Source of the DNA: Gavia stellata
Lineage: Eukaryota > Chordata > Aves > Gaviiformes > Gaviidae
Direction: 5' to 3'
Assembly (NCBI RefSeq): GCF_030936135.1
Contig: NC_082600.1
Coordinates: 25,675,943 to 25,739,942 of the forward strand
Length of the DNA stretch: 64,000 nucleotides
This document shows, piece after piece, positions 1 to 20,393 of the stretch (position 1 is the first letter of the stretch; each line of letters begins with the position of its first letter). The notes below the pieces were generated by a model. It ran no database searches. It had not been told where the DNA came from and worked only from the letters and a program-made list of their open reading frames with translations. A program made the position numbers and the translations under genes.

Positions 1-1351
1 GGAGTACTTGGAGTCTTCTATCCTGTGGATTTGTAGATGTACCCTTCTTAAGGAATGTAAATACTTCATGTATTATTCTCATACATAGTAACGTCCCTCT
101 GAGTCCTTAGTAGGTTACCAAATTCTGTAGTTGAGAGACTGTAAAGGACATATGTAAGGCTGAACATTAGCCTTGTTTCAGTCACACTGGGGAAGATGCA
201 GGTTGCTATACAATTGTGCCAACTACAAAGGCAGAAAGTATGAAAGTTGGTTACTGATGATGTATGTGCACCCAGAAGATTAAACGTACATGTGGACAAT
301 GGACAAAACAATTAAAGAATTGAGTTATTAAGAAGTCATTTTCCTTCTTGTAACAAGTTTCATGATGGAAAACCTTTTCAGTCACTCTCGCTCTGGACTG
401 GCATATTAGATACTTCCCACTGCCGCCTCCATGGATAGGAGCTGTAGGGTAGTTTGTATATGCTTTTAATCACTGGGATATCTAGTTCAACTGTATGCAG
501 AAATGAGTAAGTGGTGATCGTAGACAGCCCTTAAGTTCTGAATTGCCTGGCTGGTATGTATGTGAATCCTGATAGCTCAGTAAAAATTCATAGCTGGAGG
601 TATGCCAGTGTGTTACCTTTCTACTCTGAGCTCTGCTGTTAGCCATTGCTGCTTTGTGTTAGCTGTTCGTTTGTACAAAAATGGCACTGAGTCTAGGCAA
701 AATGATAACATATGCAATCTCACTTTAATGACTAAAGATTAATAATTTCTAAGTTTCAGCATTTATAAACATCTCTAATGGAGTTTACTCATTTTATGTA
801 TTTATAACTATTACTAAATGTTTGTGTTACACTGGTTTTAGGAGCCAACATTGGCCAGATTTGAGGCAGGATGGTCTGTTAACCTGTCTTTTCTGTGGCT
901 GTGGCGTCAGTAGTGTTGTACTGGTTTAGTCTCTATCTCTTTAAAGCTTGAGTCTTCAGGATCGTATAAAAGGGATTTTGCTGTAGAAAAGCTGTCTCCT
1001 GTAGTTTGATAAACATTGGCTTAGTTTAAGTCAATTGGTTTTAACACTGCTTTTCCTTAAAATGTTTATTCGTGCTGGTTGTCTTTACACATGTATCTTA
1101 TTTCAAAGTCTCTCTGCTCACTTAATGAAGCCTGCTGTTTGAAGCAAAAGACGACTAATCAAATAATTATAATACTGTCATGGCTGTGCACAAGTGAGCA
1201 GCCATTTTAGCTGATTTTATTACTGTGTCATTTTGTAACATCTTTGTGTCACCATATCGCAGAAAACCTTTGACATGAGCCAAGACTGTTGTGCTCACTG
1301 CTGTACAGAGATTGTGACTGCTCTAGAGAATTTACAGTTTAAATAATAAAA
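1..1351. other. SPTLC2 intron sequence, no feature seen
   Basis: AT-rich DNA upstream of the first visible SPTLC2 exon. It is inferred to be intron because the next exon downstream begins inside a codon. No exon, RNA gene or clear repeat was recognised. The short open frames here show no family resemblance. Confidence 0.6.
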
Positions 1352-1754
1352 GCCTGTAGCCATCCTGTGGAGCACTCCAGTTGTGTGGGTTGTCCCACCA
1401 TGTTTCCATGATGGCCACTATATCATAGTTTTCCTGCTGGACAATGGCTTCCAGCTCCTCGTGTTTGTTGCCCATGCTGTGTCCATTTGTATAGATGCAC
1501 TTTAGTTGGGCTATTGATCCTGACACCTTTTTGGGGGAAGAAGCCCTAATTCCTATGTGACTGATCCCAGGCACTTCCCTGGTTTCTAGCACATCAACAA
1601 CCCCTACATCTTTGCTGCCGCATGGGTCCCCATCCCCTACCTCCGCTGAGACGGCAGTCCAAAGGTCCTCGCTTGCACACCACCCCTCAAACACTGGTGT
1701 TCCACCCCCAGGCTTATCTTTAGCAAGCCTGGTTTTATCCCTTTCCCCCTTCAA
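1352..1754 (-). pseudogene. CR1 ORF2 N-terminal fragment (endonuclease start)
   Basis: The frame begins just after ORF1 on the - strand and contains the motif run CIYTNGHSMGNK, EELEAIVQQENYDIVAI and ETWWDN. These are the first blocks of the CR1 apurinic-like endonuclease. The open frame then ends in non-CR1 sequence. The rest of the endonuclease and the whole reverse transcriptase are missing at this site, so this is a dead fragment. Confidence 0.78.
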
Positions 1755-1756
1755 TT

Positions 1757-2700
1757 CTAGTTTAAAGCTTTTTCAATGATCCCTGCTAGCTCCTGTGCCA
1801 GGATCCTTCTCCCCCTCAGAGACAGGCGTTCCCTGCCTGTCACCAGCAGGCCTGGTGCCATATAGAGTGACCCATGATCAAAGAATCCAAAATTCTGCTG
1901 GTGACACCAGTCTCGTTGCCAGGAATGGATCAGCTGGCTCTTCCTGTTTCTTCCCTTGTCATTGCCTGCCAATGGAAGGATGAAGGAGAACACCACTTGT
2001 GCTCCCGATCCCCTGACCAGTCCTCCCAAGGCCCTGAAGTCTCTCTTGATCGCCCTCGAGCTTCTTGTCACAACTTCATTGCTGCCTACCTGAATAATCA
2101 ATAATGGATAATAATCTGAGGGCCATACCAGGGTAGGAAGTTTTCTTGTTACGTCTTTAACACGGGCTCTGAGGCAGCAGACTTCCCTAAGAAGTGGGTC
2201 CAGTCTGCATATCGGGCCTTCTGTTCCCCTCAGGTGAGAGTCCTCTACGACAATGACCTGTCTTTTTTTCTTTACAGAAGCCGTTTTTACGCAGGGCGTA
2301 GGCTGGCTTAACCTTGGTGACACCCCCAAGCTAGGTGAACCCTCATCCTTGTTATTGTTTGGTTCCACTTGCAGAGCCTCATACCTATTATGCAAGAGGA
2401 CCTGAGAAGGTGGGGTAGTAACAGAGGGGGTTCGCCTGCTGTGCCAGGCAAGAACTTGTTGCCATTGCCCCCTATCCCTTAAGTCACCTTGTTCCGCTGG
2501 GTGGAGAGAGGAAAGGCGAGTTTTCCATATCCCGTGCTCTGTCTGCCTGTTGGGTCTGTCCCAGGGAAGGTAGAGTGCAATTCCACTGGACTGTCTCCCT
2601 CTCGCACTCCTTGATACTCCTCAACGTACTCACCTCCTCTGGGAGCTCTGCCACTAAGCAGAGGAGCTGCTCTACCTGGGCGCACCTTCCACAGACTTAC
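1757..2700 (-). pseudogene. CR1 ORF1, degraded, SGNH-esterase-like domain
   Basis: The frame 2395-1757 has the CR1 ORF1 layout: HNRYEAL, a Ser block (VVEDSHLRG), VGSNE, and a C-terminal LAQELAGIIEKALN. Avian CR1 ORF1 proteins carry an SGNH-hydrolase-like esterase domain. Here the usual GDS motif reads EDS, and the C-terminal D-x-x-H block (normally DGMH-like) reads GRER, so the catalytic Asp/His pair is gone. The upstream part (about 2690-2515) continues in another frame, implying a frameshift near 2515. The protein is therefore a non-functional relic. It sits antisense to SPTLC2 inside an intron and is not a host gene. Confidence 0.75.
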
Positions 2701-2834
2701 CCTGTTAATACAAATACTATTTTATTGGCTACAACAAGGTTGGGCAATACTACCACTGTGATGTTTGGAGTGCATGTGCAGCCTGATCAGTCAAGTTCTC
2801 TTGTGGTCACCAAAGTAGGCGGCCTATTGCAATA

Positions 2835-3106
2835 CGACGAGGGGTAATGGTTTTAAACTAAAAGAGGGTAGATTTAGACTAGATATAAGGAAGAAATTTT
2901 TTACAATAAGGGTGGTGAAACACTGGAACCACCACCAGAGAGGTGGTAGATGCCCCATCCCTGGAAACGTTCAAGGTCAGGTTGGACAGGGCTCTGAGCA
3001 TCCTGATCTAGTTGAAGATGTCCCTGCTTGTTGCAATGGGGGTTGGACTAGATGACCTTTAAAGGTCCCTTCCAACCCAAACCTTTCTATAATATGGTTC
3101 TATGAT
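2835..3106 (+). mobile_element. CR1 LINE 3' end, sense strand
   Basis: This is a typical CR1 3' terminus. It encodes the ORF2 C-terminal block ([18 protein letters not shown]), continues into the family 3' UTR (GATGACCTTTAAAGGTCCCTTCCAACCC type), and ends with the TTCTATGATT terminal repeat near 3106. It lies head-to-head with the inverted 5' segment on its left. Together they look like one insertion with a deleted middle. No convincing target-site duplication is visible, which is common for CR1. Confidence 0.88.
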
Positions 3107-6100
3107 TACACACTTGACCAAAGTTCTTTTAAAACCTTTTTAAGTCAGTATATTTTAAATGGTAGTTCTTTAACAGATCATATCTTTCCAGTCACATCAA
3201 GAGACATGATCTCTTCATGGCGAGAGCTGCATCTCTTTATGAAGAAGTTCATGGTGTGAGCAGGCTGCCTTGGAGTTCTCTAAACGAAGCTGGTAGTTGC
3301 AAACAAAATCAGAAAGTGCAAATATAAAAATACTCCTCTGGGCTTTGGAATATGCCAAAGGCTTCAATCTCACCAGTATATATAAACTCAATGAGTACAC
3401 AGTACATGCACCCAGCTGTTTTCTGGCATGCCTTTAGACTCCATTGGAACTGTTTAGCTTGATAGGAAATGCAATGACAGAGACTTAATATTAGCATAAA
3501 TGTTGTTTCTCAGAGACCTTTCAATGCCAAGAACATCAGCCATAATTTTTCTTTTCTCCTTTTTCCATTTCTGAATCTCCTTGGATTTACCATTGCCAAT
3601 TTTTTTTAACTCAAATTTAACTGTTTTCCTCTCTCTTTTAAAGCACTAAGCATTTTTACCATCACCTCTGCAGTGGCTCCATACTCAGTACCCATGTAAT
3701 CCAGGCAAATCCCCTGCATACAGTCTTGTTAAAAAGCCATAGGCATGTGGTTAACTCAGAATGGTCGTGAGCCAAGCCCTTCACCACTTCTCCTAAAATA
3801 AATCGTTGCTAATGCTGCTGCCATATGGCCAAGGAACATGAGCTCTCAGCGGTCTTTTGATTTCCTCGTTCATGCTTTCAAGTGCGCTGGCTCTTAAACC
3901 AAGCTTCTCTTCCCACATTATTTGTAGTTTATCTCCCAAGCGGTGAACTCGGGAAGCACACAAGTGTGTGAGAAGAGTAAATAACTTGACTTAGCTGTCC
4001 AGTTAGCGGTTCCTTCGCGTCTCCTGGATGAATTAAGCATGGCTCTACCGTGATGTGGTATAGGCTTTTTTGCCGGGGGGAGCACATCCTGGCAGCAGGT
4101 CGCTGCCGGGCAGAGGGAGTCCGCAGCGCCCTCGGGTACCGCAGAGGGCGGCTGCGGGTTCCCTCTGTGCAGCAGTGGCCCCTAGTGGAAGATGCTTGGT
4201 CCTTCTGGTGACCCCAGACTCTAGACATAAAGCCTAAAGACTCTTCCCACAATGGCTCTTCCTATTTCCAAGCTTGTTTTAAACCTGGATCCCCCCAGCA
4301 GTGCTGTGGAAAAACCCAATGAGTCACTTCTCTCTTCTGGCTGGTTTGCTAAATACTAGAGTTTGAGCTATTAAACAGTAATACAATAGCACTGAGTTCA
4401 GGAATTATTGTAATTACTTTTTTTAAGTTTCTAATTGTTTTGGCAGGTTCTCTTGGCATTTGCCTGTGTGAGCTGGTGCTTTATAATGTAAAACTGGGGG
4501 AATACAGTATTCTGACCCATACGTTTTAATATGTCTCTGTGCAGTCTCAGCTTACATTGTATAATGGCATATAACACTTCTCTGAAGACATGTAGTGAAA
4601 ATCTGCAGACGGCATCTGAAGGGAAGAATGTAAAATTCTTACTGCAAATATTGGCAGCGCTGCAGTGCTCACACATGCAAACTTAGAGGAAGCAGATTGG
4701 TACCTGTGGAGCCACCTTGTCCCTGGAACTTAAACAATGAGATAGGGAAAGTATTCTGAAAGATAAGAAATCTTTATGTAATGTGTAATGAAATTTTCTT
4801 TATTAGCTTTTCTAGTATGATCTCTCAGAAGAAACCAGTGAAAACTTCGCTTTAAACCTACCTCTCGTTTTTGAGCTGTTGTAAATCACTCTTTTTTTTT
4901 TTTTGAGGCTGAAAGAATAGATTGGTGCAGGAGGTGACCTTTCCATTATTGTGTAGGTGAGTGCTGCCTTTGGCAGGATTGTGCATGGGAATCGGTCTTG
5001 ATCCCCCTTTCTGCCTTGGGATGTGAGTTCATGTTACGAGTCTTTTTTCTAACAGATGATGTTACAAGCCTCTTAAAATCAGCTCTGGCAGATACTACCA
5101 TCCCAGGTCCTTAAACATCTATTACAGCATTTTTAAAAACATTGTGCTCTTCCTGTCTCTCTTAGTGCAACTTTTCCTTAAAAGGTAAAAGTGTTGGCAT
5201 TTAATCAATGTTGAACTGGAATTTCGTTCGGTGTTCTAGCGTTTTTTAGTTTAAAATCTCACTCTTTCTCTAGTTTTCAGTTTACTTACTATAGCCCTTA
5301 AATAGGTACTACTTTGTTTTGAATCTGACCCTTGCTTCCAGTCAGATATTCTTAAATCATGCTTGTCCTTTCAGTTACTTGGCAAATCTAAAAACATTTT
5401 GCTATTTTTTTTTTCATTGTGCAAATGTTAGAAGTCATGCTTGACTTGTGCTTTTCAGGAGAAGCCTTAAAAAGGGAGTTTTCTATATCTTACAGGAAAA
5501 ACATGTTCATGGCAGTAAAAGAGTAGTAGTGCTTTTATGCCATCTCAAAAAAGGAATCAGCTCTTGTGATTTTTTTTTTTTAAATGATGAGGTATTTACA
5601 AGTATAGTGTCCAGAAAACAACTTGACTTATTACGTTAACATTGCAGAAGATCTTCATAAGCCCTGAGGAGGCAACTTAGCTTCTGAAAGCTTAGTGGAG
5701 AATCTGTTAAATCAGCAGAAGAATATTGAATTCCTGGCTGAGATTTGAAAAATGCTTGTTTCCAAAACAGAGTATGCTGAATTATGTCTTCCACTTAAAC
5801 AGCCAACCAAAAGACAGAAATGTAGGAATAATAAACAGAGTGGAAGTATAAGCCTTTGCAAAAACAAGGCGGGTTTAATGTGGAAAAATTTACAAGCTTG
5901 AATATAATACAGCATCACTCTGACTTGAAGAAACAAACTTCTAAAGGGTGATATATGTAACCAAGCTTTCATCACCAGTTTACTTTGATTTAAACACTTC
6001 CAAATGACTGAAAATACAGGCTTTTTGAAATAGAAATGATCACTTGTTTTCTTCTGTTTGCCCCATTGATAGCAATGTATATGGAGAAAAAGATCTGTCC

Positions 6101-9100
6101 ACGCTAATGAAATAGTGCTTTATCTTCACTGTCATTGATGCTGGTGCTCTCAGAAAAGCAACCATGAAATGTTGCAGCCTGGTCCATATCTTTTCCATGT
6201 AGGATGTATTTAGCCACCTTATCTTCTGCTTGGGGAGCAGGACATGATGGCATTGGTTTGTTCTCTGTGCCTTCATAATGGATTTTGATTTCTTTCTCTT
6301 TTTTTTTTTTTTCCTGTTTTCAGTGATGGTTGGTTTTTATTTACATACATGTCTGGTAAAAATCTTAGTAAGATTGCGTGGTCAAGGATTTCCATAAAAT
6401 TGGGTTGTAGGTTGGTTGTATCATTTGGAAACGGTGGCGAATGCTACAGAACATACCCTTTCCACAAGCTCTTTTTATTCCACACAAGAATATGGAGGCT
6501 CAGTTGTTACTTAAGTAGCGAGCAACAGTCAGTAAACATTACTGCTCAGGTTATAAAATGCCTTTCAGCATTGTTTCCTGAAAAAGTAGGTTGAGATCTG
6601 CTGCTTTGATGTCCTTTCGCAGGTATGCGTGCACTTATACACGCACGCAGAGCTACCATAATCCACACGAGCACTTAGTTGACCAAGTATATTATTTTAA
6701 TTAGCTTGATTTTTATTTTTCTTTTTCTTCCAAGAAAGACCAAAAAATTAACTGGTTTAGTCTTGGAAAAGCATTTGTACAAGGGAGGGAAAAGGTTTAC
6801 TAGATTCCCTAGATTGTGGCTGTCAGGAGAGGAGAGGACAAGAAACCTTCCCAGCTAAGCAGTCCTGCAAAAATGATAGCCCTCCTAGCAAAGTATGCCT
6901 GCTGAAGTCATGCTAACATCAGTAAAACTGTGGTATTTGTCAGGGTAAACTTATTGCCAGATAAATCCCTTCCTTGACTGAAATAAGCTATACCAAGAGA
7001 AATTATTCTGCCAAAATTAAGGATGGCACATCTGTCAGCAGGTGATATAATGCTTCTAACCTCCAACACCTCTGCACTGGCAAGAGTTTGTAAGATGGGA
7101 CAAGCTTGAAAAACAATGTGAAACAATGTGAAACAAATTACATTAGAAACTGAAAGTAACTCTTGTGCAAAGAATTAATGGAGTGTTTTCATCTCAAAGA
7201 TGCCTTATGGATCTGATATTAAGATTAACTTGCCCTAATCTTCTTTACTTCTTGCAGTGATTTAAAAGATGTCTTTAATATGCTCCAGCCGACCTTCTTA
7301 ACAAAACCTACTTCTTGTTAGATACCTACCGAGTCTTATCAGAGGCAGTGTACTACTATCAGAATACATCTTCACACATTCTCACAGAATTCTTACAAAT
7401 CTCTGCTAGTAAATGTTTTCATTTCATTGATCACATATTGAAAACTGGAACTGAGGGCGTTCCATTATGTTACAGCGTGAGCTGTTATTGAGGGACTGAG
7501 TAATTGGGGCAATATATATGTATCACAAGTGGAATGATTTTGCATGTACTGAATAGCAATCTACTCATATCAAGAGTTTTCTTCTATTCTAAATTCTTCC
7601 TTTGATCATTAAAACCAAACATGTTGGCCTTCAACTAGTATGTAAGATAAAGGCATGGAATTGCTCAGTTTAGCCTTGTTGTCCATGTTGTCAACAAAAA
7701 AAAAAGGTTAAGACTGCAAGATTAAAACTGTAATGTGTCAAACAGCTACAAGATTAATTAATGAAAGAATATATAGTAACTTCATCATAGCTGTCTACTG
7801 TGAACTGGTATTTGTTGACCAACAAAAGCTGTATTGCAGCTTGTGCATACAGTTAACAGTTTCACTGCTCAGGAACTATTTTAAAGACATGTCCTACAAT
7901 GTTGCTTTGAAGTCTTTATAAGAATTAATTAAAAATGTAAACATATAGCTTCCTTTGTATTGCATCAAGTATCTCTGGTTTAGATCACGATGACAGTGAT
8001 CCCTAATGTGACAAGCAGATAAAATCCTGCTTCTGTTTTTTTGCCCATCTGAAGTTGGTTTGCCCCTCTGGAGTTCAATGTCAGTCAGTAGTTTGTTTGT
8101 GTACAATGCAACATGCCTTTTATTTCTCAAGAAGCCTTGCTGATGAAGTGTTGCATTGTTTAGAAGGACAGATTTGTGATTGCTCACCGATTACTGCCTA
8201 GAGATCACAAGAAGGGGGAAAAACAAATACATCCTGGTCGAACTAAATTTTCTTTTGAGTCCAATACCATCTATGATAGCTTATTCATCAGCCTTAATAG
8301 ATGACAGAAACATTACAAACATTAGATCTTTGTGGCAGAGTAACTTCCACAAATTCTAGGGCTGCTTTGTTCTTTGTAGAGATGGTTTTTTTAACATGGA
8401 ATAGAGAAGTTACACAGATCTCGACTCTAAGAAGTGTCTGGTTTTCTATTATTCTTTTTTCAAAGACCTAAGTTCATCCTGGCCTTGCAAAAATTTTTAA
8501 TTGCTGAGCAATTACTGTGTATTTATTAAACTGCCTTTTGCAAATAAGGGTTTTCTGAGAATTCTTGCAGTATTTGGATGGTTAGTTTAAGCATGAACTT
8601 CTACGATGTAAAGAGCAGTGAGGCTAAATATATAGGTTCATAAACCCATTGCAAGAGGAGTTTAGATTTGGTGTGGTGGAATGTGCAGCCCCCTTTTTAT
8701 CCTGCAACTGAGTATCAACTTAATTTCTGCTTCAAGAAGAAATTTGCTTAAATACCTCCTAGATAATGTTTCCACTACAACTTCTGTCTTTCTGAGCAAT
8801 ATGACCTCTAAAGCAGAGGCCTTCACAAGTGACAAAGTATCATTCTTTTAGCCTGTGGGAATCTGTTCTGGCAGAGATACTAATTTACTTTCCACTAGGG
8901 CTGTGGGGAATATGCATCTCGTGCCTTTAGATTCATAATGCAGTGCTTTCTCCAGGGTGCTGGAATTTTTTTTCCTTTTTTTTCAGGTAGATGCTAGCTG
9001 CATTTTTTTAAAGAATATTGCTTGCCTTATATATTTGTAAGACTTGATATGCCAGATAGTAAAATGTCGGAAAAGATAAATACTGTCCCTCAGCACAAGT

Positions 9101-12100
9101 ATAGAAACACCATCTTTTGAAGCTTGTTTAGAAGTTGGCAAAAGTTTGCTGTTCATATTAGAAGGTACGTGCTAAGTATTGGAAGAATGGTAAAAATACT
9201 ACAGTCAATCAGCCATTACTTACTGTATTGGTTCAGCTGGTGGTACTGAACCCTTCTGCTGCAGAAACTCTAAAGCCTGACTTGGCTGTTCTGTTAAGTT
9301 GCTTAGGGTTTATGAATGCAAAAGCATGTATCTGGCATTCTTGGCCTCATAGAGTAGATAACAACCATGATGTTATGGGCAATGCCTTAGAGCAAAGGTT
9401 TGAGAGGAGCTCTGAGTGACTTCCTCAGCAAAGCTGCCGCTGATCTGGGACTTCACACTTGGTTATTAGCACTTGGGGTAGGAGGACTGCAACTCTGTAC
9501 TGCATATTCTGCACTTAAGGCGTACAGTAAAACAAATGTCAGTATGAAAATTAGCAATGCCAATTTAAAGTGTTATCTTGGACAGGTGTAAGGTTATGTC
9601 AAGTAAAAGCATGTTCCTCTTATCAAACTGTCAGCTGTAAATATTCAGCCCATCTTAGCTATCCAAGCAGAGGCAATTGTTGCATTTGTCTTCTCTGTTC
9701 TTTTTTCTTTCTCTGCCGAGTCCACACAGCTACAGCTCTGAGTTGAGGGTGGTAAAGGGAGAGTGTTTCTCCCCTTTAGGTGGCATGCCACCTTTACTTC
9801 TGATGCAGTGGTAGCATGTTCTTTAGGGGATACATGTGGGCTTCAGACTAAGTGATGCCCAGGCTGCTACAAGCAAGGAAGTGTTATACTAAATTGCGAG
9901 AGCAATCTTGGTATGACTGGAGAAAACTTGCAAAAGGGTATAAAAGCAAAGGAGAAGTTATTAGTTAATCATCTAATTCCAGTGTAGGTCTGTCAGTAGC
10001 TAGTTCAAGGCATTTACAGGACCCATAAGAGACTTCAGATCAGTTGCTATCATAAGGGGTTCTAGTTTTCTAGCCTTTTGAAGAACTCAGTTCCAGTAAT
10101 CCTCCCTTTCTTCCCCCTTTCCTTCCCTCCCTGAAGGTCATCTCATTCCAGTTTCCTAGATGAGAAGATATTACCAGAATAGTTGCACAACTCCTATGTG
10201 AGAACAATTGGCAGCGTGGTGTCTGAGTCGGCCTTTTTTACATGGTCTTAAAAATGAAGCTGCATACTGCCAAGAAAGCCAGCTGCTGGAGGATTGCTGC
10301 AGTCCTGGCAGTCTTTTTCTAGGCCTACAGCTGAGCAGATGTGGACAGAGCTCTGAGCTTCAGAAGATGTTTGGGCTGGGAAGGGATTTTGAGATCCTGT
10401 CTTGAATTCTCAAGCACTGTTTGGGTACAAGTGGGATTAGCAGTGGTACCTAGTCACTGCTGTATCCAGGCACTGCTTGGTTTGTCTTTGTGGTCCCAGA
10501 AAACATGGTAAAACTGTAGTAGCAGTTGACAGGCTGCTACACTAGTGTGTACCAGTGGGGCTGAACCAGCAAATGTTAACAGAGCTAAACACTGGATGTA
10601 TGCTTGTTGCATGATATTGCAAACCCTATTCAATTAGCGTGTGGCATCACTCTAAGTGCAGGATTTTGTAGTGGAATAGGAGACTAAATATGTTGAAGTG
10701 CAGAGGAGGGTAGTTGCACAGGATGCAGGGAGAAAGGAAAGCAGATGACAGGGAGCCTGCACCCAGAGCTTGTTCGATTCCTGGTGTTTTGCTTCACCAT
10801 GACTACTACAGTTCTCTTCAGAAGACGGTAATGACACACGGTGGGCAGTGAGAAGACACCGCTGAGTCTGTTTTCAAGTTCTTGGTAATATTGTTGTAGC
10901 CATGGTGACAAGTTTTTAGAGAGGTAATAATTTCATTAAATTGACTGATGGTTCCGGAGCGAAGTGAAAGCTGACAGGCTCTTGAGACCCACAAACCTGA
11001 AGAAGGCAAGTGTCTTCCAAAGCTGTCAGGTGCTGTAGTAGGTGATTACATCTCTGTAGAGAACTGAAAGGCTTGCGCATGAAACTTTTTTACATCTGAA
11101 AGCACTCTTCAATCTATAAGGACAAATCTAGAATCATAAACTCTTTATTGGGAAGGAGTTTAAGGAAGACTGTGAAGCGGTTGCCAACTACAAATTAAGG
11201 TTGCTCTTTAATCTTTAGCCTGGAAGGCTCCCAACAACTTGGAAAAGGGTGAGAATGTGTAAAGGAGAAAACTATAAAGGTGCTGAAGTTCCTTCTGGTC
11301 GAAGCACTGTAAACTCCGTGCTTTGTGGGAGCATGGAGAGAATGTATGTATGGGGGAAGCTGCATTCCCGATTGTGGGAGAGGGGCTGACCACAGCAATT
11401 GTATCCAGCTGTGTACATTACCTTACTACTCTCATAGTGGTGAAATCTCATATGTATTTTGATGGGATTGTACATCACTGACTCAAAATGTTGTGAGAAG
11501 TTGTGCATTTCTGTATAGGAGACATGTGGATGCAGCTTTCTCAGAAGGTACCATAGTAGCTTTTCTTCTGCATACAGATTGATCTGGACACTTGTGTTTT
11601 TATTGATTGTCTCAGTCTTAGAAATGCAAGTAGTGGCTTTTGGCCCACTATCTTTAGTATCTTGTAGTAGGCCTGTTTCTTTTTATTTTGTTGGGTTTTT
11701 TATTTTTTTCAACTTCACTTTGCAGTCTGGGGTATTTAAAATAACCAAATAATTGGTCTGAAGACATAAGAGAAAGCTGGGTCTCCACTAGAGGATCTGA
11801 TCTGATGTGAGCCAATTAAAAAATAAGTTTCATAAGCACAAGATGCCTTTGTTTTACTGAAATCTTACTGCTTTTTGGGGAAGAGGAATTAAGCTTCTGC
11901 AGAAGCTCTGGGGGAGAAAAGATTAAGAAATAATGTTGTTAATGGAGGAGAAGAGATGTCTTAAATGGCAGTGAATGCCGTTAAAAATACCAGCTCCTAC
12001 CCACTAATGATAGGCCAAGTTTTGCAAATTTAACAGGTTTCATCCTTTTTTGTCATGCTTTGCCTTTGATGGGATTTTGCCTTTGATTGCATGGTTGTGG

Positions 12101-13340
12101 GTGGAATGTCTGATACTCTTGGCTACAAAAACTATATAGGTTCTTAAAATTACATGTGTTCTGGCCTAGAGCAGAGCTATGTGGGTGTTGGGTGTTTCTT
12201 TGAGACCTGGTGTTCCTTTTGATTAATCACCTTATGTTATCTACAACTTTAAAGGAAGATGATTAATATCTAGCAGGCAACTTCACTATGTGGCATAGAT
12301 CCGCACTGCTGCAGATTTAATGCTTCAGTATATGAATCACCCATCTGGTGAAGGCAGTGTTTGGATAATCAATTATCCAGAGACAAGTAATTATAGATGT
12401 TACTTATCATAGTCTCATATACTTACATATATTTATACTTGTATACATTATACTTAAATATATTTATACTTATTATGGCTTAATCTCTTAAGCACATTAG
12501 AGTATTAGTTGATCAGAAATGCATTATCATCTGCTTAGGTGAGATGATGTGGATCTTTTTCTGGGCAGTACAGAAATGTAGCACACTGTGCTAGGCTAGA
12601 ATTTAATTGATAAATAGGTTGTCCTATGCATATATGAATAGCTGGAATATTTAAATTATACTAGCTGTCCAATGTCCTGTGTACTAATTTTGACAAATGT
12701 CAAAAAAAATCCATACAGAATTGGCTTGAATACATGATAAATTGGCTGCTGCTGCTTATGTGAAGTGAGCTGGATTATAAGAAGTAATCAGCTGAATTTA
12801 AACCCAGCTCATTTTAACTGAAAAAGGTTAGCGAGTAGCCACATTATCAGTTCAGCAAGCAGATCTAAGGAGGAAAGTAGTAATTTGCATTAATATAGAC
12901 AAGCAGGATAAAACATAGCAAACAGCCCCAGCTGATTCAATAGGTTTCCATTAATTATTCAAAGTGTAAGCAAAGTCTTCTTCAAGATGCAGTTACCAGT
13001 GAATTTTGAGCAAATTTTGAATCTTGTTTGAAAGCAGGTAACTGCCTTGTTTTGCCAGGTACTTCTTGATTAAAAACTTGATACGAAAAAACTAGGGAGT
13101 GCTTGGACTTGATGGTTGTGCCTGTCTTAGTCCATTCAGCTACAGCCTTGTCAGAAAATGAGTGATTAGTCTTGACTACATGAGGTAGAAGAAACTGCCA
13201 ATTCTAGTTTGCATTTAATTTTAACACTTCCTTAAGCACAAGCGGTACATTCATAGTTTGTACTTAGAGGTCTTGTGTTGCAGTTACACATGTGACTTCT
13301 GACTATTGTGTTCATGGCCTTATTTTAATTTCTTTTCTAG
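3107..13340. other. SPTLC2 intron sequence
   Basis: About 10 kb of AT-rich intron. No exon of SPTLC2 or another gene was recognised; the blocks that should precede the 13341 exon were looked for by eye and not found. It contains poly-T tracts, an AT-rich patch near 12410-12475 in which ATATATTTATACTT occurs twice, and a small GC-rich pocket at about 4010-4230 described separately. The many 60-100 codon open frames look like chance. Confidence 0.6.
4105..4185 (+). promoter_or_regulatory. GC-rich pocket with CTCF-like core motifs
   Basis: Inside an AT-rich intron, about 200 bases are GC-rich. GCAGAGGGCG at 4141-4150 matches the central core of the vertebrate CTCF consensus. GCAGAGGGAG near 4110, GCGCCCTC near 4126-4133 (other strand) and CCCCTAGTGG near 4171 are weaker look-alikes. 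This is a motif match by eye only; binding is inferred, not shown. Confidence 0.3.

Positions 13341-20393
<7,053 letters not shown>

Larger units (their letters stand above)
1352..2830 (-). mobile_element. CR1 LINE, inverted 5' segment (ORF1 and start of ORF2)
   Basis: Read on the - strand this holds the 5' half of an avian CR1 retrotransposon. The order is an ORF1 N-terminal part with a CGRC-type cysteine motif near 2690, the ORF1 esterase-like domain, then the beginning of ORF2 with its endonuclease start (about 1508 down to 1352). Homology stops after the ORF2 residues DGYRL near 1352. CR1 copies are normally truncated at the 5' end and keep the 3' end, so a copy that keeps 5' and loses 3' is unusual. 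It directly abuts a sense-strand CR1 3' end (2835-3106), which suggests that both belong to one 5'-inverted insertion. The upper boundary is approximate. Confidence 0.8.

Noticed and set aside
3929-4252. 107-codon - strand frame over the GC pocket in the SPTLC2 intron
   Set aside because: No family resemblance. It is better explained by local GC composition.
10360-10400. TTTGGGCTGGGAAGGGATTT resembles the antisense CR1 terminus
   Set aside because: The similarity covers about 30 bases only and does not extend into the next CR1 blocks.
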